This document shows, piece by piece, positions 18,466 to 26,613 of a DNA stretch of 64,000 bases. Source of the DNA: Clostridium cellulovorans 743B. GTDB taxonomy: Bacteria; Bacillota; Clostridia; Clostridiales; Clostridiaceae. The stretch is taken from assembly GCF_000145275.1 (NCBI RefSeq), contig NC_014393.1, positions 1,922,001 to 1,986,000 on the forward strand. Reading direction: 5' to 3'. The notes below the pieces were generated by a model, which was not told the DNA's origin, did no database searches, and saw nothing but the letters and a program-made list of their open reading frames with translations. Position 1 is the first letter of the stretch; every line of letters begins with the position of its first letter. Made by a program: the position numbers and the translations under genes.

Positions 18466-18768
18466 GTGGGATACGATCAAAACTCTTGTGGATTCTGTGG
18501 AGGATTTGACAACAATTGCGGTGGCTTTGGAAACAATATTTGGATATGGATAATTTTATTATTCTTCTTATGTGGAGATAATTTCTGTGGAGGTTTTGGC
18601 GGAAATAGTGGCTGTTGCTGCAAATCAAAGAAACATCACAATCATTGCTGTGAAGACAGTGGAAACAATTGGATATGGATAATCTTAATCATATTACTAG
18701 TATGTTGTTGTAACAATAAAGAAAACCATAGACCTTATGGCCCAGTTTATTGTGAACCAACTTGTTAG
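18466..18768 (+). CDS. Cys/Gly-rich small membrane protein (WIWII repeats)
   Basis: The 100-residue product starts at GTG after a perfect AAGGAGG (18451-18457). It has two copies of a Trp-rich hydrophobic segment, NNIWIWIILLFFLCG and NNWIWIILIILLVCCC, separated by a Cys/His/Lys-rich stretch (CCCKSKKHHNHCC). It holds at least 16 cysteines. Nothing enzymatic is seen. Known: small Gly- and Cys-rich hydrophobic proteins are common in clostridial spore coats and membranes. The duplicated segments suggest internal duplication. Inference: a spore-surface or membrane structural peptide, perhaps metal-binding. Confidence 0.75.
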   Translation: MGYDQNSCGFCGGFDNNCGGFGNNIWIWIILLFFLCGDNFCGGFGGNSGCCCKSKKHHNHCCEDSGNNWIWIILIILLVCCCNNKENHRPYGPVYCEPTC

Positions 18769-18975
18769 TTGTAAGTTAATATAGGAATAAAATTAAACCT
18801 TAAGAGAGTATATAATCTAAGGATATTTTGAACATGTAAAACCTAAGATAACTTACCTCTACTTTAATCCGATACTACTGCTAAAAACAGGGGAGGGGCA
18901 TTTTGCCCTTCTTTAAAACATAGGAAACCTCGAGAAATCTTGGTTTCTTTGTAGCAATACAATGGAGGTATATAT
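18769..18975. other. Intergenic region with a weak terminator
   Basis: GAGGGGC (18893-18899) pairs with GCCCTTC (18905-18911), followed by TTT, likely ending the upstream gene. A second pairing GAAACC/GGTTTC lies just downstream near 18924-18951. The RBS GGAGG of the next gene lies at about 18964-18968. Confidence 0.5.
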
Positions 18976-19209
18976 ATGAAAAAAACATGTAAAAAAGATT
19001 CTAATTGCGGTTTCTTTGGTGGTAAAACCTTACTAGCATTGTTACTTTTTGTTTTTCAATTCGGTAACTGTGGACGTAATGGTTATGGTTGTGGAGACAT
19101 CGGCTATCATGGATGTGGCAATAATTCAATCATAGATAATAGTATATTATTCATAATTGCTTTATACTTTATATGCTGTTGCACAGATAATGATAAATGT
19201 GGCAAGTAG
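18976..19209 (+). CDS. Small Cys-rich membrane protein, paralogue A
   Basis: The 77-residue product shares two blocks with the next gene: GGKTLLALLLFVFQFG near the N-terminus and SIIDNSILFIIALYFICCCT near the C-terminus. Both are hydrophobic enough to span or insert in a membrane. A Gly/Cys/Asn-rich loop joins them. The CCC triplet and spaced cysteines recall the upstream 100-residue protein. GGAGG precedes the start. Function unknown. Inference: a tandem duplicate in a spore-surface-type cluster. Confidence 0.75.
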   Translation: MKKTCKKDSNCGFFGGKTLLALLLFVFQFGNCGRNGYGCGDIGYHGCGNNSIIDNSILFIIALYFICCCTDNDKCGK

Positions 19210-19286
19210 TTCTTAAGGGGAGTTATGCTCCCTTTGGATTGAAACTAAGGATATTTAAATAGCAATGAACAATGGAGGTATATAAA

Positions 19287-19532
19287 ATGTCAAAGGGTTT
19301 CTTTGGATCTAAGACATTATTAGCATTAATATTATTTGTACTTCAATTTGGTAGATGCGATATGGGAGACCGTTGTGGATTTATTCCTCAACCAAATCCA
19401 TGTGACGATGAATGTGGTCCAGTTCCATACGAAAACTATGGTTGTCGCAGACCAATAATAGATAATAGTATTTTATTTATAATAGCTTTATACTTTATTT
19501 GCTGTTGTACAAACAATGAAGGTTGCTGTTAA
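19287..19532 (+). CDS. Small Cys-rich membrane protein, paralogue B
   Basis: Start chosen at 19287 because GGAGG (19274-19278) lies eight bases before it; an earlier ATG would overlap that site. The 81-residue product is a clear paralogue of its neighbour (FGSKTLLALILFVLQFG and IIDNSILFIIALYFICCCT). Its central loop differs, rich in Pro, Asp and Cys (PQPNPCDDECGPVPYENYGC). The identical spacing of GGAGGTATATA before both genes shows that the duplication included the translation signal. Function unknown. Confidence 0.75.
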   Translation: MSKGFFGSKTLLALILFVLQFGRCDMGDRCGFIPQPNPCDDECGPVPYENYGCRRPIIDNSILFIIALYFICCCTNNEGCC

Positions 19533-19539
19533 TCAACTC

Positions 19540-19562
19540 GAGGGCTTAAAAAAGCCCTCTTT
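19540..19562 (+). terminator. Terminator after the Cys-rich gene pair
   Basis: GAGGGCTT pairs with AAGCCCTC around AAAA, followed by TTT. Confidence 0.75.
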
Positions 19563-19587
19563 AATATAGAAAAGAGGTGAGTAGAGT

Positions 19588-20379
19588 ATGTCGTCTAGAC
19601 ATCATAGGTATAGAGGTGGAGGAAATGATTTATTCTCAGGTTTATCAGGATTGATGGGTAATATGAATATTGGTACATTAGGACAAGTACTTTCTCAACT
19701 TGGAGGAATGGGTAATCTAGGGGGACTTGGAAATATAGGCAACTTAGTTAATATGTTTGCTGGCATGCAGGGAAATGGCGGTAATGGTGGCAATGGATTT
19801 GGTAATTTAGATATGAATGCATTGTCAAATTTAATGTCATCTTTTAACCAAGGAGGACCAAGTCAGCCAATGAATAATATGCCTTCAAGGAGAAGTCAGG
19901 AATCACATCGTAGACATAGTAGAAACAGAAGAAGCCAAGGTACTAGGGAGAAAAATGATAGAAGAGACGGATATAACACCTATGACCAAGGCAATGGACA
20001 TAATTATAATAATGGATACAATCAAAACCAAGCCTTTGGTCAAAACTATGGATATAATGGAAACGGCGGAGGTAATAACTATAATTCAAGTTCATCAATG
20101 AACGATAATGGCATTGATTTTTCAGAAATTTTTTCTCAAATCAATATGGACGATTTAAGCAATATGATTAATAATTTATCTAATAACATGAATAATGCAA
20201 ATCCACAAAATAATAATGGCGTAAATGACAGTCCTGTTGTAGATGTGGATTATAACCAAAGTAATGATAATGCGGAGGATGTATTAGATTTATTAAGAGG
20301 AATAAAGCATTATTTAACTCCAGATCGTTCAAAGGTACTAGATGATATTATTCAGAATTATCTAGATAGTAGAAAATAA
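19588..20379 (+). CDS. Gly/Asn-rich low-complexity protein
   Basis: The 263-residue protein has a Gly/Leu/Met/Asn-rich N-terminal third (repeats such as LGGMGNLGGLGNIGNL), a basic Arg/Ser/His-rich middle (RRSQESHRRHSRNRRSQG), an Asn/Tyr/Gly-rich segment, and a less repetitive C-terminal ~35 residues (DVLDLLRGIKHYLTPDRSKVLDDIIQNYL). No signal peptide or catalytic motif is visible. AGAGGTGAG supports the start. Its place right behind the Cys-rich genes and its composition suggest a spore-associated or self-assembling structural protein. I do not recognise a family. Confidence 0.7.
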   Translation: MSSRHHRYRGGGNDLFSGLSGLMGNMNIGTLGQVLSQLGGMGNLGGLGNIGNLVNMFAGMQGNGGNGGNGFGNLDMNALSNLMSSFNQGGPSQPMNNMPSRRSQESHRRHSRNRRSQGTREKNDRRDGYNTYDQGNGHNYNNGYNQNQAFGQNYGYNGNGGGNNYNSSSSMNDNGIDFSEIFSQINMDDLSNMINNLSNNMNNANPQNNNGVNDSPVVDVDYNQSNDNAEDVLDLLRGIKHYLTPDRSKVLDDIIQNYLDSRK

Positions 20380-20487
20380 AACATGTATATTTTGAAGAAA
20401 AAATGCTAATAATTATAAATGTTAAAGGAGATTTACTCTCATTAACGTAAGTGACTCTTCACACTTACAAAACCCCCCATCCCCCTT

Positions 20488-20520
20488 GGGACCGTATTTG
20501 CGGTCCCATTACTTTTTTTC
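20488..20520 (+). terminator. Terminator after the Gly/Asn-rich gene
   Basis: GGGACCG (20488-20494) pairs with CGGTCCC (20501-20507), followed after a few bases by a T-run (20513-20519). Confidence 0.65.
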
Positions 20521-21456
20521 TTCTAATTTGATTGAAGAAATCTTATAGTGATAAGAGGTATCTTTAGATGATTTCAGTATTAAATTTAAAATACAGCTTT
20601 CTTCTGAATTTTGAGCATTAGGAGTAACAGTTTTAAAATTTAAAATCCAATTAAGTTCACTTATTTCTCCATCTTTATCGTATTTCCTATCTGAAAAGAA
20701 CCCATCTTGAAAAACAAATCTTTTCCCACTTTTAAAAAGTTTATTTATGACATTATAATCTGATGTTGAGAGAAGGCCTGAGTCAAGTTTTTTGGGAAGT
20801 AGAAGTTCTGTATAAGGAAAAGCTTCGATAAATTTTATAAAGGATATAATAGTGTCTCTTCCAGCGAAGGAGGCTTCGTAAGTTCCTGAAACAGATTTAA
20901 CGTTGTTTAAGAGCATTAAATTGGCATTAAACTTTATATCACCGTTTATAAGATTTCCTGTAAAAACTATCGGCGTTTTATTAGAATATACATTTAAAAC
21001 TCCTAAAATATTATTTGTAGTTGATAGTAAAGGAATATAATCATTTTCTTCTATAGCAAAAATATGTTGAATAGGTTTTTTTTCATTATAGCCTTGAAGA
21101 AGAATCTCTGGGAGATTGTCTCTATTTACATCTAAAAGGATAATTCTCAAATGCCAATAGTTAAGTTGATTTCCTAAGGTGTTAGGAACTTTATCGGGAT
21201 TTATATGTATATTTTTTGTGTTTGAGGTGATCTGAAGATTGAATTTTCCTTGGTTTGAGCTGATTATAAGGAGTTCGTTATCGCCGTCACCATCAAAATC
21301 AGCTTTTACAGCTTCTTCTGGCTTTGAAATGGTAAAGGTTGCTATAGTCTCCTTAGGCTTTGTTATAAAATAAAGGAAAATTAATATTAATGTAAGAATA
21401 AGAATTACTGTGTAGTATATATATTTTCTTCTTAGAAACAACACTTTAAACTTCAT
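20509..21456 (-). CDS. Single-pass membrane protein with FG-GAP-like calcium motif
   Basis: Start placed at 21456, where GGAGG stands nine bases upstream on the minus strand; a more distant in-frame ATG lacks an RBS. The 315-residue product has basic residues, a membrane segment at about 12-32, and then an extracytoplasmic region. DFDGDGDNELLI near residues 53-64 is a Ca-binding loop of the integrin alpha/VCBS (FG-GAP) type, and DVNRDNLPEILLQG looks like a second. The rest is beta-rich. Known: such repeats form beta-propellers. Inference: a surface-exposed, membrane-tethered protein of unknown role. A terminator separates it from perR. Confidence 0.72.
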   Translation of the reverse strand: MKFKVLFLRRKYIYYTVILILTLILIFLYFITKPKETIATFTISKPEEAVKADFDGDGDNELLIISSNQGKFNLQITSNTKNIHINPDKVPNTLGNQLNYWHLRIILLDVNRDNLPEILLQGYNEKKPIQHIFAIEENDYIPLLSTTNNILGVLNVYSNKTPIVFTGNLINGDIKFNANLMLLNNVKSVSGTYEASFAGRDTIISFIKFIEAFPYTELLLPKKLDSGLLSTSDYNVINKLFKSGKRFVFQDGFFSDRKYDKDGEISELNWILNFKTVTPNAQNSEESCILNLILKSSKDTSYHYKISSIKLEEKK

Positions 21457-21524
21457 AAGAGAGCCTCCATATAAATTAGTTAGCAGATAATGCACACTAA
21501 TATAGATATGAAGTGAAATAAAAA

Positions 21525-21557
21525 AATAACCCTTTATTTTCTTAAAGGGTTATTTTT
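21525..21557. terminator. Bidirectional terminator beyond perR
   Basis: AATAACCCTTTA pairs perfectly with TAAAGGGTTATT, flanked by an A-run on one side and a T-run on the other. On the minus strand it ends perR transcription. Confidence 0.85.
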
Positions 21558-21558
21558 T

Positions 21559-21984
21559 CTATCTAGAAATATTCTTGCTTTTACATTCACCGCATACACC
21601 ATAAAAATATATTTGATTTGATAATACAGTATAATCTGAAAACTCTGAAACTACGGAATTTAGATTTTCAAAAGATACATTATGTATATCATCAACTCTA
21701 CCGCATTCTATACATTGAATATGGGGATGAGCATCGACATTGGCATCGTATCTAAAATTACCTTCTCCAACATTTAACTCCTGAACTAAGTTAACACTTG
21801 TTAAAGTTTTTAAGGTTTTATAGACTGTAGCAAAACTCATTGTAGGGTAATCTTCTTGAATAGCCTTATAAATGACTTCTGCTGAGGGATGTGATGTCGT
21901 TGACAATAAATACTTATAAACCGCAATTCTTTGAGGTGTTAGCTTGAGTTTTTTTTCTCTAAAAACCTTAGCGATACTCTCCAT
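21559..21984 (-). CDS. perR: Fur-family regulator, probably peroxide sensor PerR
   Basis: The 141-residue protein has the Fur winged helix (LTPQRIAVYKYLL, FATVYKTLKTL) and the C-terminal metal sites. CIECG and CGECK form the structural zinc site. The regulatory site includes D-x-H-x-H (VDAHPHIQC) and Asp in GRVDDIH, where Fur usually has Glu; the Asp favours PerR. Known: PerR represses peroxide-defence genes and loses DNA binding on metal-catalysed oxidation. The RBS AAAGGATG precedes the start. A palindrome fills its promoter spacer, suggesting autoregulation. Fur rather than PerR remains possible. Confidence 0.85.
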   Translation of the reverse strand: MESIAKVFREKKLKLTPQRIAVYKYLLSTTSHPSAEVIYKAIQEDYPTMSFATVYKTLKTLTSVNLVQELNVGEGNFRYDANVDAHPHIQCIECGRVDDIHNVSFENLNSVVSEFSDYTVLSNQIYFYGVCGECKSKNISR

Positions 21985-22015
21985 AAATTATCATCCTTTT
22001 CTTTTAGTTATGTAT

Positions 22016-22044
22016 ATTATACGATAATTATTATCAATTGTAAA
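22016..22044 (-). promoter_or_regulatory. perR promoter with embedded Fur/Per-box operator
   Basis: On the minus strand, TTTACA (22039-22044) and TATAAT (22016-22021) are exactly 17 bases apart. CGATAATTATTATCA (22022-22036) fits the 7-1-7 Fur-family consensus TGATAATNATTATCA in 14 of 15 positions and fills that spacer. Binding there would block RNA polymerase. Confidence 0.82.
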
Positions 22045-22179
22045 GATTATAGTTATAGTTTTAAGAAATTATAATAAATTTTAGAGGAACAAGTTTATAT
22101 AATGGAAAAGTCCAACATATAAATATAAAAAAAGATAATCTAAAACTTCTTAGGCATTAACAGGAAGGGGGATTTTTCC

Positions 22180-23556
22180 TTGAAGAAAACATACGTACTA
22201 GACACAAATGTACTACTCTATGCTCCTTATTCGTTATTAACCTTTGGTGAAAATGATGTGGTAATTCCAGAGGTAGTTTTGGAAGAACTAGATTCATTTA
22301 AGAAGGATAAAACAGATTTAGGGGCAAATGCAAGACAAGCATCTAGGCTAATTGACCAGTTTAGAAGGGGTGGAAAACTCAGTGATGGTGTTCCACTTCC
22401 AGGAGGAGGAATGCTTCGAGTCGAAATGAACCACTATAATGTGGTAATACCACTATCTTGGGATAGAACAAAGCCTGATAATAGGATACTTCAGGTGTGC
22501 AAGGGTTTAAAGGAAGATGGTGAAGATGTATCCCTTATAACTAAGGATATTTTCGAGAGAATTAAGGCAGATATATTTAATATAAATGCTGAAGATTATT
22601 ATGAGAAGGTAGTTCCAACTATTGAAGAGCAGTACACTGGTCGTAGGGAGGTATATACAAGGCAAGAAAATCTTCATAAATTTTATGCTGAAAAGTTCAT
22701 AGATAAAAGTGAAATTTTAGTCTATGATCAAGAAAATGATGGCTACAAAGAAGCTGAACTCTTTATAAATGAATTTTTGATAGTTCATTCTATAGAAAAT
22801 CATAAGCAAAGTGCGTTAGCTAGATTTGATGGGTCAGTAATAGTACCCCTTTATAATAAAGATATTGTTCCTTTTGGCATTAAGCAAAGAAATGCAGGTC
22901 AAAGATTTATGCTGGAGGCCTTAGCTACTGACGCTTCTAAGGCACCGCTAGTAATTATAAAAGGTCCTGCTGGAACAGCTAAGACTCTTTTTTCCTTAGC
23001 TGTAGGACTTCATGAAATCCTAGAACAAGAGGATAAAAAGTACAGAAAAATATTGGTGTGCAGACCTAATGTAACTATGGATGAAGAGTTAGGATTTTTA
23101 CCTGGTACAGAACAGGATAAAATAGCACCATATATGAGGCCAGTTTTAGATAATCTAGAAATTCTTGTAGATTCTGATGAAAAAGAAAGATACAAAAATG
23201 AGAAGGAACTTAGTGATAAAGTAAGCGAGTTATTTGATAGAAAAATAATAACTACTGAAGCGGTTGCTTATTTAAGAGGTAGATCCATAGTAAAGAATTG
23301 GGTTATTATTGATGAAGCCCAAAATTTATCTCCAAAGCAAGTTAAGGCCATCATAACAAGAGTTGGAGTAGGAACTAAGTTAATTTTAATAGGGGATCCA
23401 GAACAAATAGACAACCCATTTTTAGATTCCAGGTCCAATGGTTTATGTTATGCCTCTGAGAAAATGAAAGGCAGCCCATTGTGTTATCAGGTTACACTAA
23501 AATATGACGAGTGTGAAAGGTCACCGTTAGCTTTCGAAGGCTCAAAGAGGTTGTAG
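22180..23556 (+). CDS. PIN-domain PhoH-family ATPase
   Basis: The 458-residue protein begins at TTG after AGGAAGGGGG. The N-terminal PIN nuclease domain (about 1-150) carries VLDTNVLLY with its acidic Asp8, and EELDSFKK. The C-terminal PhoH domain has Walker A GPAGTAKT near 265-272 and Walker B VIIDEAQNLSP, then LILIGDPEQID. Known: PIN-PhoH (PhoH2/YlaK type) proteins couple a ribonuclease fold to a helicase-like ATPase and are thought to process RNA. Length is typical. It stands alone between perR and the site-2 protease. Confidence 0.92.
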   Translation: MKKTYVLDTNVLLYAPYSLLTFGENDVVIPEVVLEELDSFKKDKTDLGANARQASRLIDQFRRGGKLSDGVPLPGGGMLRVEMNHYNVVIPLSWDRTKPDNRILQVCKGLKEDGEDVSLITKDIFERIKADIFNINAEDYYEKVVPTIEEQYTGRREVYTRQENLHKFYAEKFIDKSEILVYDQENDGYKEAELFINEFLIVHSIENHKQSALARFDGSVIVPLYNKDIVPFGIKQRNAGQRFMLEALATDASKAPLVIIKGPAGTAKTLFSLAVGLHEILEQEDKKYRKILVCRPNVTMDEELGFLPGTEQDKIAPYMRPVLDNLEILVDSDEKERYKNEKELSDKVSELFDRKIITTEAVAYLRGRSIVKNWVIIDEAQNLSPKQVKAIITRVGVGTKLILIGDPEQIDNPFLDSRSNGLCYASEKMKGSPLCYQVTLKYDECERSPLAFEGSKRL

Positions 23557-23712
23557 CTAGATATTGGGAATATTTAAGAAATAATAACATAATAATTTAC
23601 TTTCGTAATACCCAGAATTCTGTTATTATGTTATCATAGGAAAAAAGTATTCTTTAAGATACTTAAAATGATATATGTTATAGAGTGTTATAACAGTACG
23701 GAAGGTGAAGTT

Positions 23713-24375
23713 ATGCGAGACCAAATTTTACAAACTATATTAACAATTCCAGGAATACTAATAGGGTTTACTGTTCATGAATATGCCCACGCAAAGGTGG
23801 CAGATAAGCTTGGAGATCCAACTCCTAGAGCGCAAGGCAGATTAACCTTATCGCCAATTCCCCACATTGATCCTATTGGATTTTTAGCGCTTCTATTGTT
23901 TCACTTTGGATGGGCAAAGCCTGTACAAGTTAATCCTAGAAATTTTAAAAATTATAATAAGGATGATTTAAAAGTTAATATTGCGGGAGTAATGGCAAAC
24001 CTTTTTACAGCTGCAGTATTTGGCTTATTAGCAGGTATCTTTGCATTAGTTGCCTTTAAAGGGAATTTTCTTATAAGATCAAGTAATACTCTTAGCTTAA
24101 CTTGGATTATATATAGAATTCTAGGTTATACAGTGCAAATAAATTGTATGCTTTCATTGTTCAATTTATTGCCGTTACCAGGTCTTGATGGATTCAATAT
24201 TCTTAGGAATTTAGCACCAGCAAAATTCTATAAGATAGAAGGTGCTATGTATAGATATTCCTTTGTTATTATGATAATTTTGGTTATGCCAATCTATGGG
24301 GGAACTTCTATAATCGGTCTTTTACTATCAGGGCCAGTTGGAGCAATGACTAAGTTATTCTTAAATATAATTTAA
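23713..24375 (+). CDS. Site-2 protease family (M50) intramembrane metalloprotease
   Basis: Start chosen at 23713, behind GGAAGGTGA. The 220-residue protein has the zinc motif HEYAH at residues 22-26 inside the first membrane helix. The second motif, NLLPLPGLDGFN, supplies the third ligand near the fourth helix. About five membrane segments are visible. Known: this small M50 subgroup (RseP/SpoIVFB relatives without PDZ) cuts substrates within the membrane; targets are unknown. Its stop codon lies inside the left copy of the 72-bp direct repeat. Confidence 0.9.
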   Translation: MRDQILQTILTIPGILIGFTVHEYAHAKVADKLGDPTPRAQGRLTLSPIPHIDPIGFLALLLFHFGWAKPVQVNPRNFKNYNKDDLKVNIAGVMANLFTAAVFGLLAGIFALVAFKGNFLIRSSNTLSLTWIIYRILGYTVQINCMLSLFNLLPLPGLDGFNILRNLAPAKFYKIEGAMYRYSFVIMIILVMPIYGGTSIIGLLLSGPVGAMTKLFLNII

Positions 24376-24434
24376 TGATGATTAAAGCTCTTCGTAGATA
24401 ATTCTGCGGAGAGTTTTTATTTAGGTTTATTTAA
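24363..24434 (+). repeat. 72-bp direct repeat, left copy
   Basis: This copy spans the last codons of the site-2 protease gene, its terminator and flanking AT-rich sequence. It matches 28929-29000 in 69 of 72 positions with no gap. The two copies bracket about 4.5 kb of accessory DNA, so they may be attachment sites or recombination-derived duplicates. Confidence 0.9.
24388..24418 (+). terminator. Terminator of the site-2 protease gene
   Basis: CTCTTCGTAGA (24388-24398) pairs with TCTGCGGAGAG (24403-24413) using G-T wobbles, followed by TTTTT. An almost identical terminator recurs at 28954-28984. Confidence 0.88.
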
Positions 24435-24556
24435 TCGAGTAAATTTCATATTTTAAAATCATTGATTTTACTGGTTTTTTATAATAACAAAAAAGAAGTT
24501 CACCCCTAAATGTTGGATATATTAAGTGCTAACAAAAAACTTCAACAACATATGTA

Positions 24557-24995
24557 GGTGCTATAACCCCAAACGTCTATATCATGGATTAAGGTTATGA
24601 CTTTCAGAAAAGTTATGGTTATATAATCAATGAGCTAAAAAAACAAGCAATAATTGCATTAAATACAAGAGGATTATATACTCCACCAGAAAGTCTTAAT
24701 GAGAAGTTTGAGCTAATTTACTCGATGGGTTATCCTTTAACCTATTGGGGTAAAAATGGTGATTATTTGAAGTTTAGATGCCCTCATACCACCGGGAAAA
24801 TAAACTGTCCCTGTGGGATGAATTAGTGTAGTAACTCCAATTATGGGTATTGTTATAAAATAAGCTATAAAAAGAATAATCGCTACTTTTCATATCCTCA
24901 TAGATCCACAGATACCTGGCAACAACTTTATAATAAAAGAACTTCAAGTGAAAGATGTTTTAACAATCATATCAAAAATATAATTGTGCAACTTA
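24557..24995 (+). pseudogene. DDE transposase remnant, central part
   Basis: One reading frame encodes a decayed transposase. YIMD-stop-GYDF is followed by YIINELKKQAIIALNTRG, MGYPLTYWGKNGDYLKFRCPH, INCPCGMN-stop-CSNSNYGY, and HRSTDTWQQLYNKRTSSERCF. Known: this pattern (CPH...C...SNYGY and KRTSVERCF) is typical of a large clostridial DDE transposase group. Two in-frame stops (TAA and TAG) replace what are usually Lys and Trp codons. The N-terminus is missing. The expected C-terminus is found 3.7 kb away at 28705-28824. Confidence 0.78.
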
Positions 24996-25023
24996 CTCAT
25001 ATAATAAAAAAGGAGGGATACAA

Positions 25024-25390
25024 ATGAAAAAAACAAAAATAGGAGGATATATTGTATTAAGACTTGATATAGTTTATGTATATACATTAATGCATCTTCG
25101 GGTTGTACCTATCTAAAAGTTAATAATGAGTTGTATGTATTAAATGCCAATGCCAAAATAAACGTAAGCCAAGCTAATGAATTAAAAAAAATGGTGAAGT
25201 AAAGAATACAGCACTTACGTTCTTAAAACCAATAAAAAATAATTCATCAAATGCTATTAAAAAAGGAACACCTATTTATCAATCCACCACTGGAAAGATG
25301 GCTGTATAAGTTAATGATAGGTTATATATATTTGCATCAACTACAGATGAAAACTGGGGTAATGGAATAAAAGCTAAAATAGAAGATTAA
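25024..25390 (+). pseudogene. Broken gene for a small exported-type protein
   Basis: A good AGGAGGG RBS precedes ATG at 25024 (MKKTKIGGYIV). Coherent protein sequence then continues through at least two frame changes and one stop. The segments include SSGCTYLKVNNELYVLNANA, NTALTFLKPIKNNSSNAIKKG and TPIYQSTTGKMAV-stop-VNDRLYIFAST. The N-terminus could have been a signal segment. I do not recognise the family. It reads towards the C39-like gene and shares the terminator that follows. Confidence 0.65.
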
Positions 25391-25401
25391 TTTTAATAAA
25401 T

Positions 25402-25435
25402 AATGAGCCATTTCAATAAATTGAAATAGCTCATT
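25402..25435. terminator. Bidirectional terminator
   Basis: AATGAGC-ATTTCAAT pairs with ATTGAAAT-GCTCATT. It lies between the convergent broken gene (plus) and the C39-like peptidase gene (minus). Confidence 0.75.
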
Positions 25436-25440
25436 GCCTT

Positions 25441-26337
25441 TTACCACATAATACCCATTCTAATTGTTGTATTTCCAATTCTTCTATAATCAGTTTCATA
25501 AACTCCGTTGTGGTATCCAGCTGAATCCATATAAATTAACTGATATCCACCATATTTACAAAGAGGATCTGGTCCAGTATATCTGTATCCAATAACTGTA
25601 ACGTAGTGGTATATAGGCTTATTTCCATTTGAATTATACCTATCTCTATATACAGGATCTATAAAATCGATTGTTGGCATTTGTTCAGTATCAACAACTA
25701 CCGGATACCCCTTATCGATTGTATAGATAATAGAATTCAACACATCTAATTGCCAATCAGTATAATTCACTGACGAAGCTCTTCGTTTTATCTCATAGTT
25801 ATTTCCAGGTGCAAATTTATCTAAAGTAGTTGTCCAATTAGACGTTAAATACGTTCCATTAAGTTGAAGTCCACCTCCTGGATTTAAGAAAGAATTTATC
25901 ACAAATTGTGTCAAGTTAGTGTTCTGACCTACTGAGTGATATGACCTAGTATCAATGGCATTTAAGCAAGCAGCTGGACCACACCATGTATCTGTTGATT
26001 GCGCTTCTGGGCTTAATACATGATCATAATTAAGAGATGTAGATGAATAATAACCCTTTAACAATCTAGTTGAATTCTTTGATGTTTTATTCTTTTGTTC
26101 TAAGTAATTTCCAACTTCCCTGCTTTTCTTTTCATTACCATTTATATCCTCTTGTGTCAATATGACTTTACCATTACCTACATTCTCACCTGATTGAGGT
26201 ACATAATTAACAGCACTTGACTCTGTAGTAGTTATTTCATTTTTAACTGACGTAATATTATCCCCAAAAACTGGTGCCGTCATTATCATTATTAACGTTA
26301 TTGCAACAAAAATAGTACTAAATTTTCTTTTCAACAT
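25441..26337 (-). CDS. Secreted C39-like (papain-fold) cysteine peptidase
   Basis: The 298-residue protein has a signal peptide (basic LKRK, then a hydrophobic run, likely cut near VFG-D at about residue 25). A pro-region of ~75 residues contains NYVPQSGENVGNGKVILTQ. The C-terminal peptidase_C39_2-type domain has the catalytic Cys in TWCGPAACLNA near 120, His in YHYVTVIGY near 243, and Asp in IYMDSAGYHNG near 270. Known: such domains cleave peptides or cell-wall-associated proteins. Substrate unknown. It lies inside the repeat-bounded island. A truncated paralogue sits just upstream in the same orientation. Confidence 0.8.
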   Translation of the reverse strand: MLKRKFSTIFVAITLIMIMTAPVFGDNITSVKNEITTTESSAVNYVPQSGENVGNGKVILTQEDINGNEKKSREVGNYLEQKNKTSKNSTRLLKGYYSSTSLNYDHVLSPEAQSTDTWCGPAACLNAIDTRSYHSVGQNTNLTQFVINSFLNPGGGLQLNGTYLTSNWTTTLDKFAPGNNYEIKRRASSVNYTDWQLDVLNSIIYTIDKGYPVVVDTEQMPTIDFIDPVYRDRYNSNGNKPIYHYVTVIGYRYTGPDPLCKYGGYQLIYMDSAGYHNGVYETDYRRIGNTTIRMGIMW

Positions 26338-26340
26338 ATG

Positions 26341-26613
26341 TATACCATCCTAATATTTTTAAATTTATTTTAGTTTTTTAAAATTAGTTTTTATAATCAT
26401 TATTTTTAATACCATATTTTAGTTAATACTTATTAAAGTAATGATTTTTATGTATAGACTCACATTAATATAAATTAGTATATATACTATAAGCTATAAT
26501 ATTTGATAAAATTAATATCTTTTTATTTAATTATAATTAAGAATCCATTAATCTATAAAAAACTGCTTATATAATACTTTTTCTGTATATTAATCTCTAC
26601 CTTTTATTAATTT
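26341..26613. other. AT-rich gap containing decayed paralogue sequence
   Basis: On the minus strand the codons just past the stop of the upstream ORF (26613-26590) read KLIKGRD-stop in the same frame. They resemble RLLKGYY at the equivalent place in the intact peptidase. The rest is AT-rich and should include the promoter of the C39-like gene. Confidence 0.5.
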
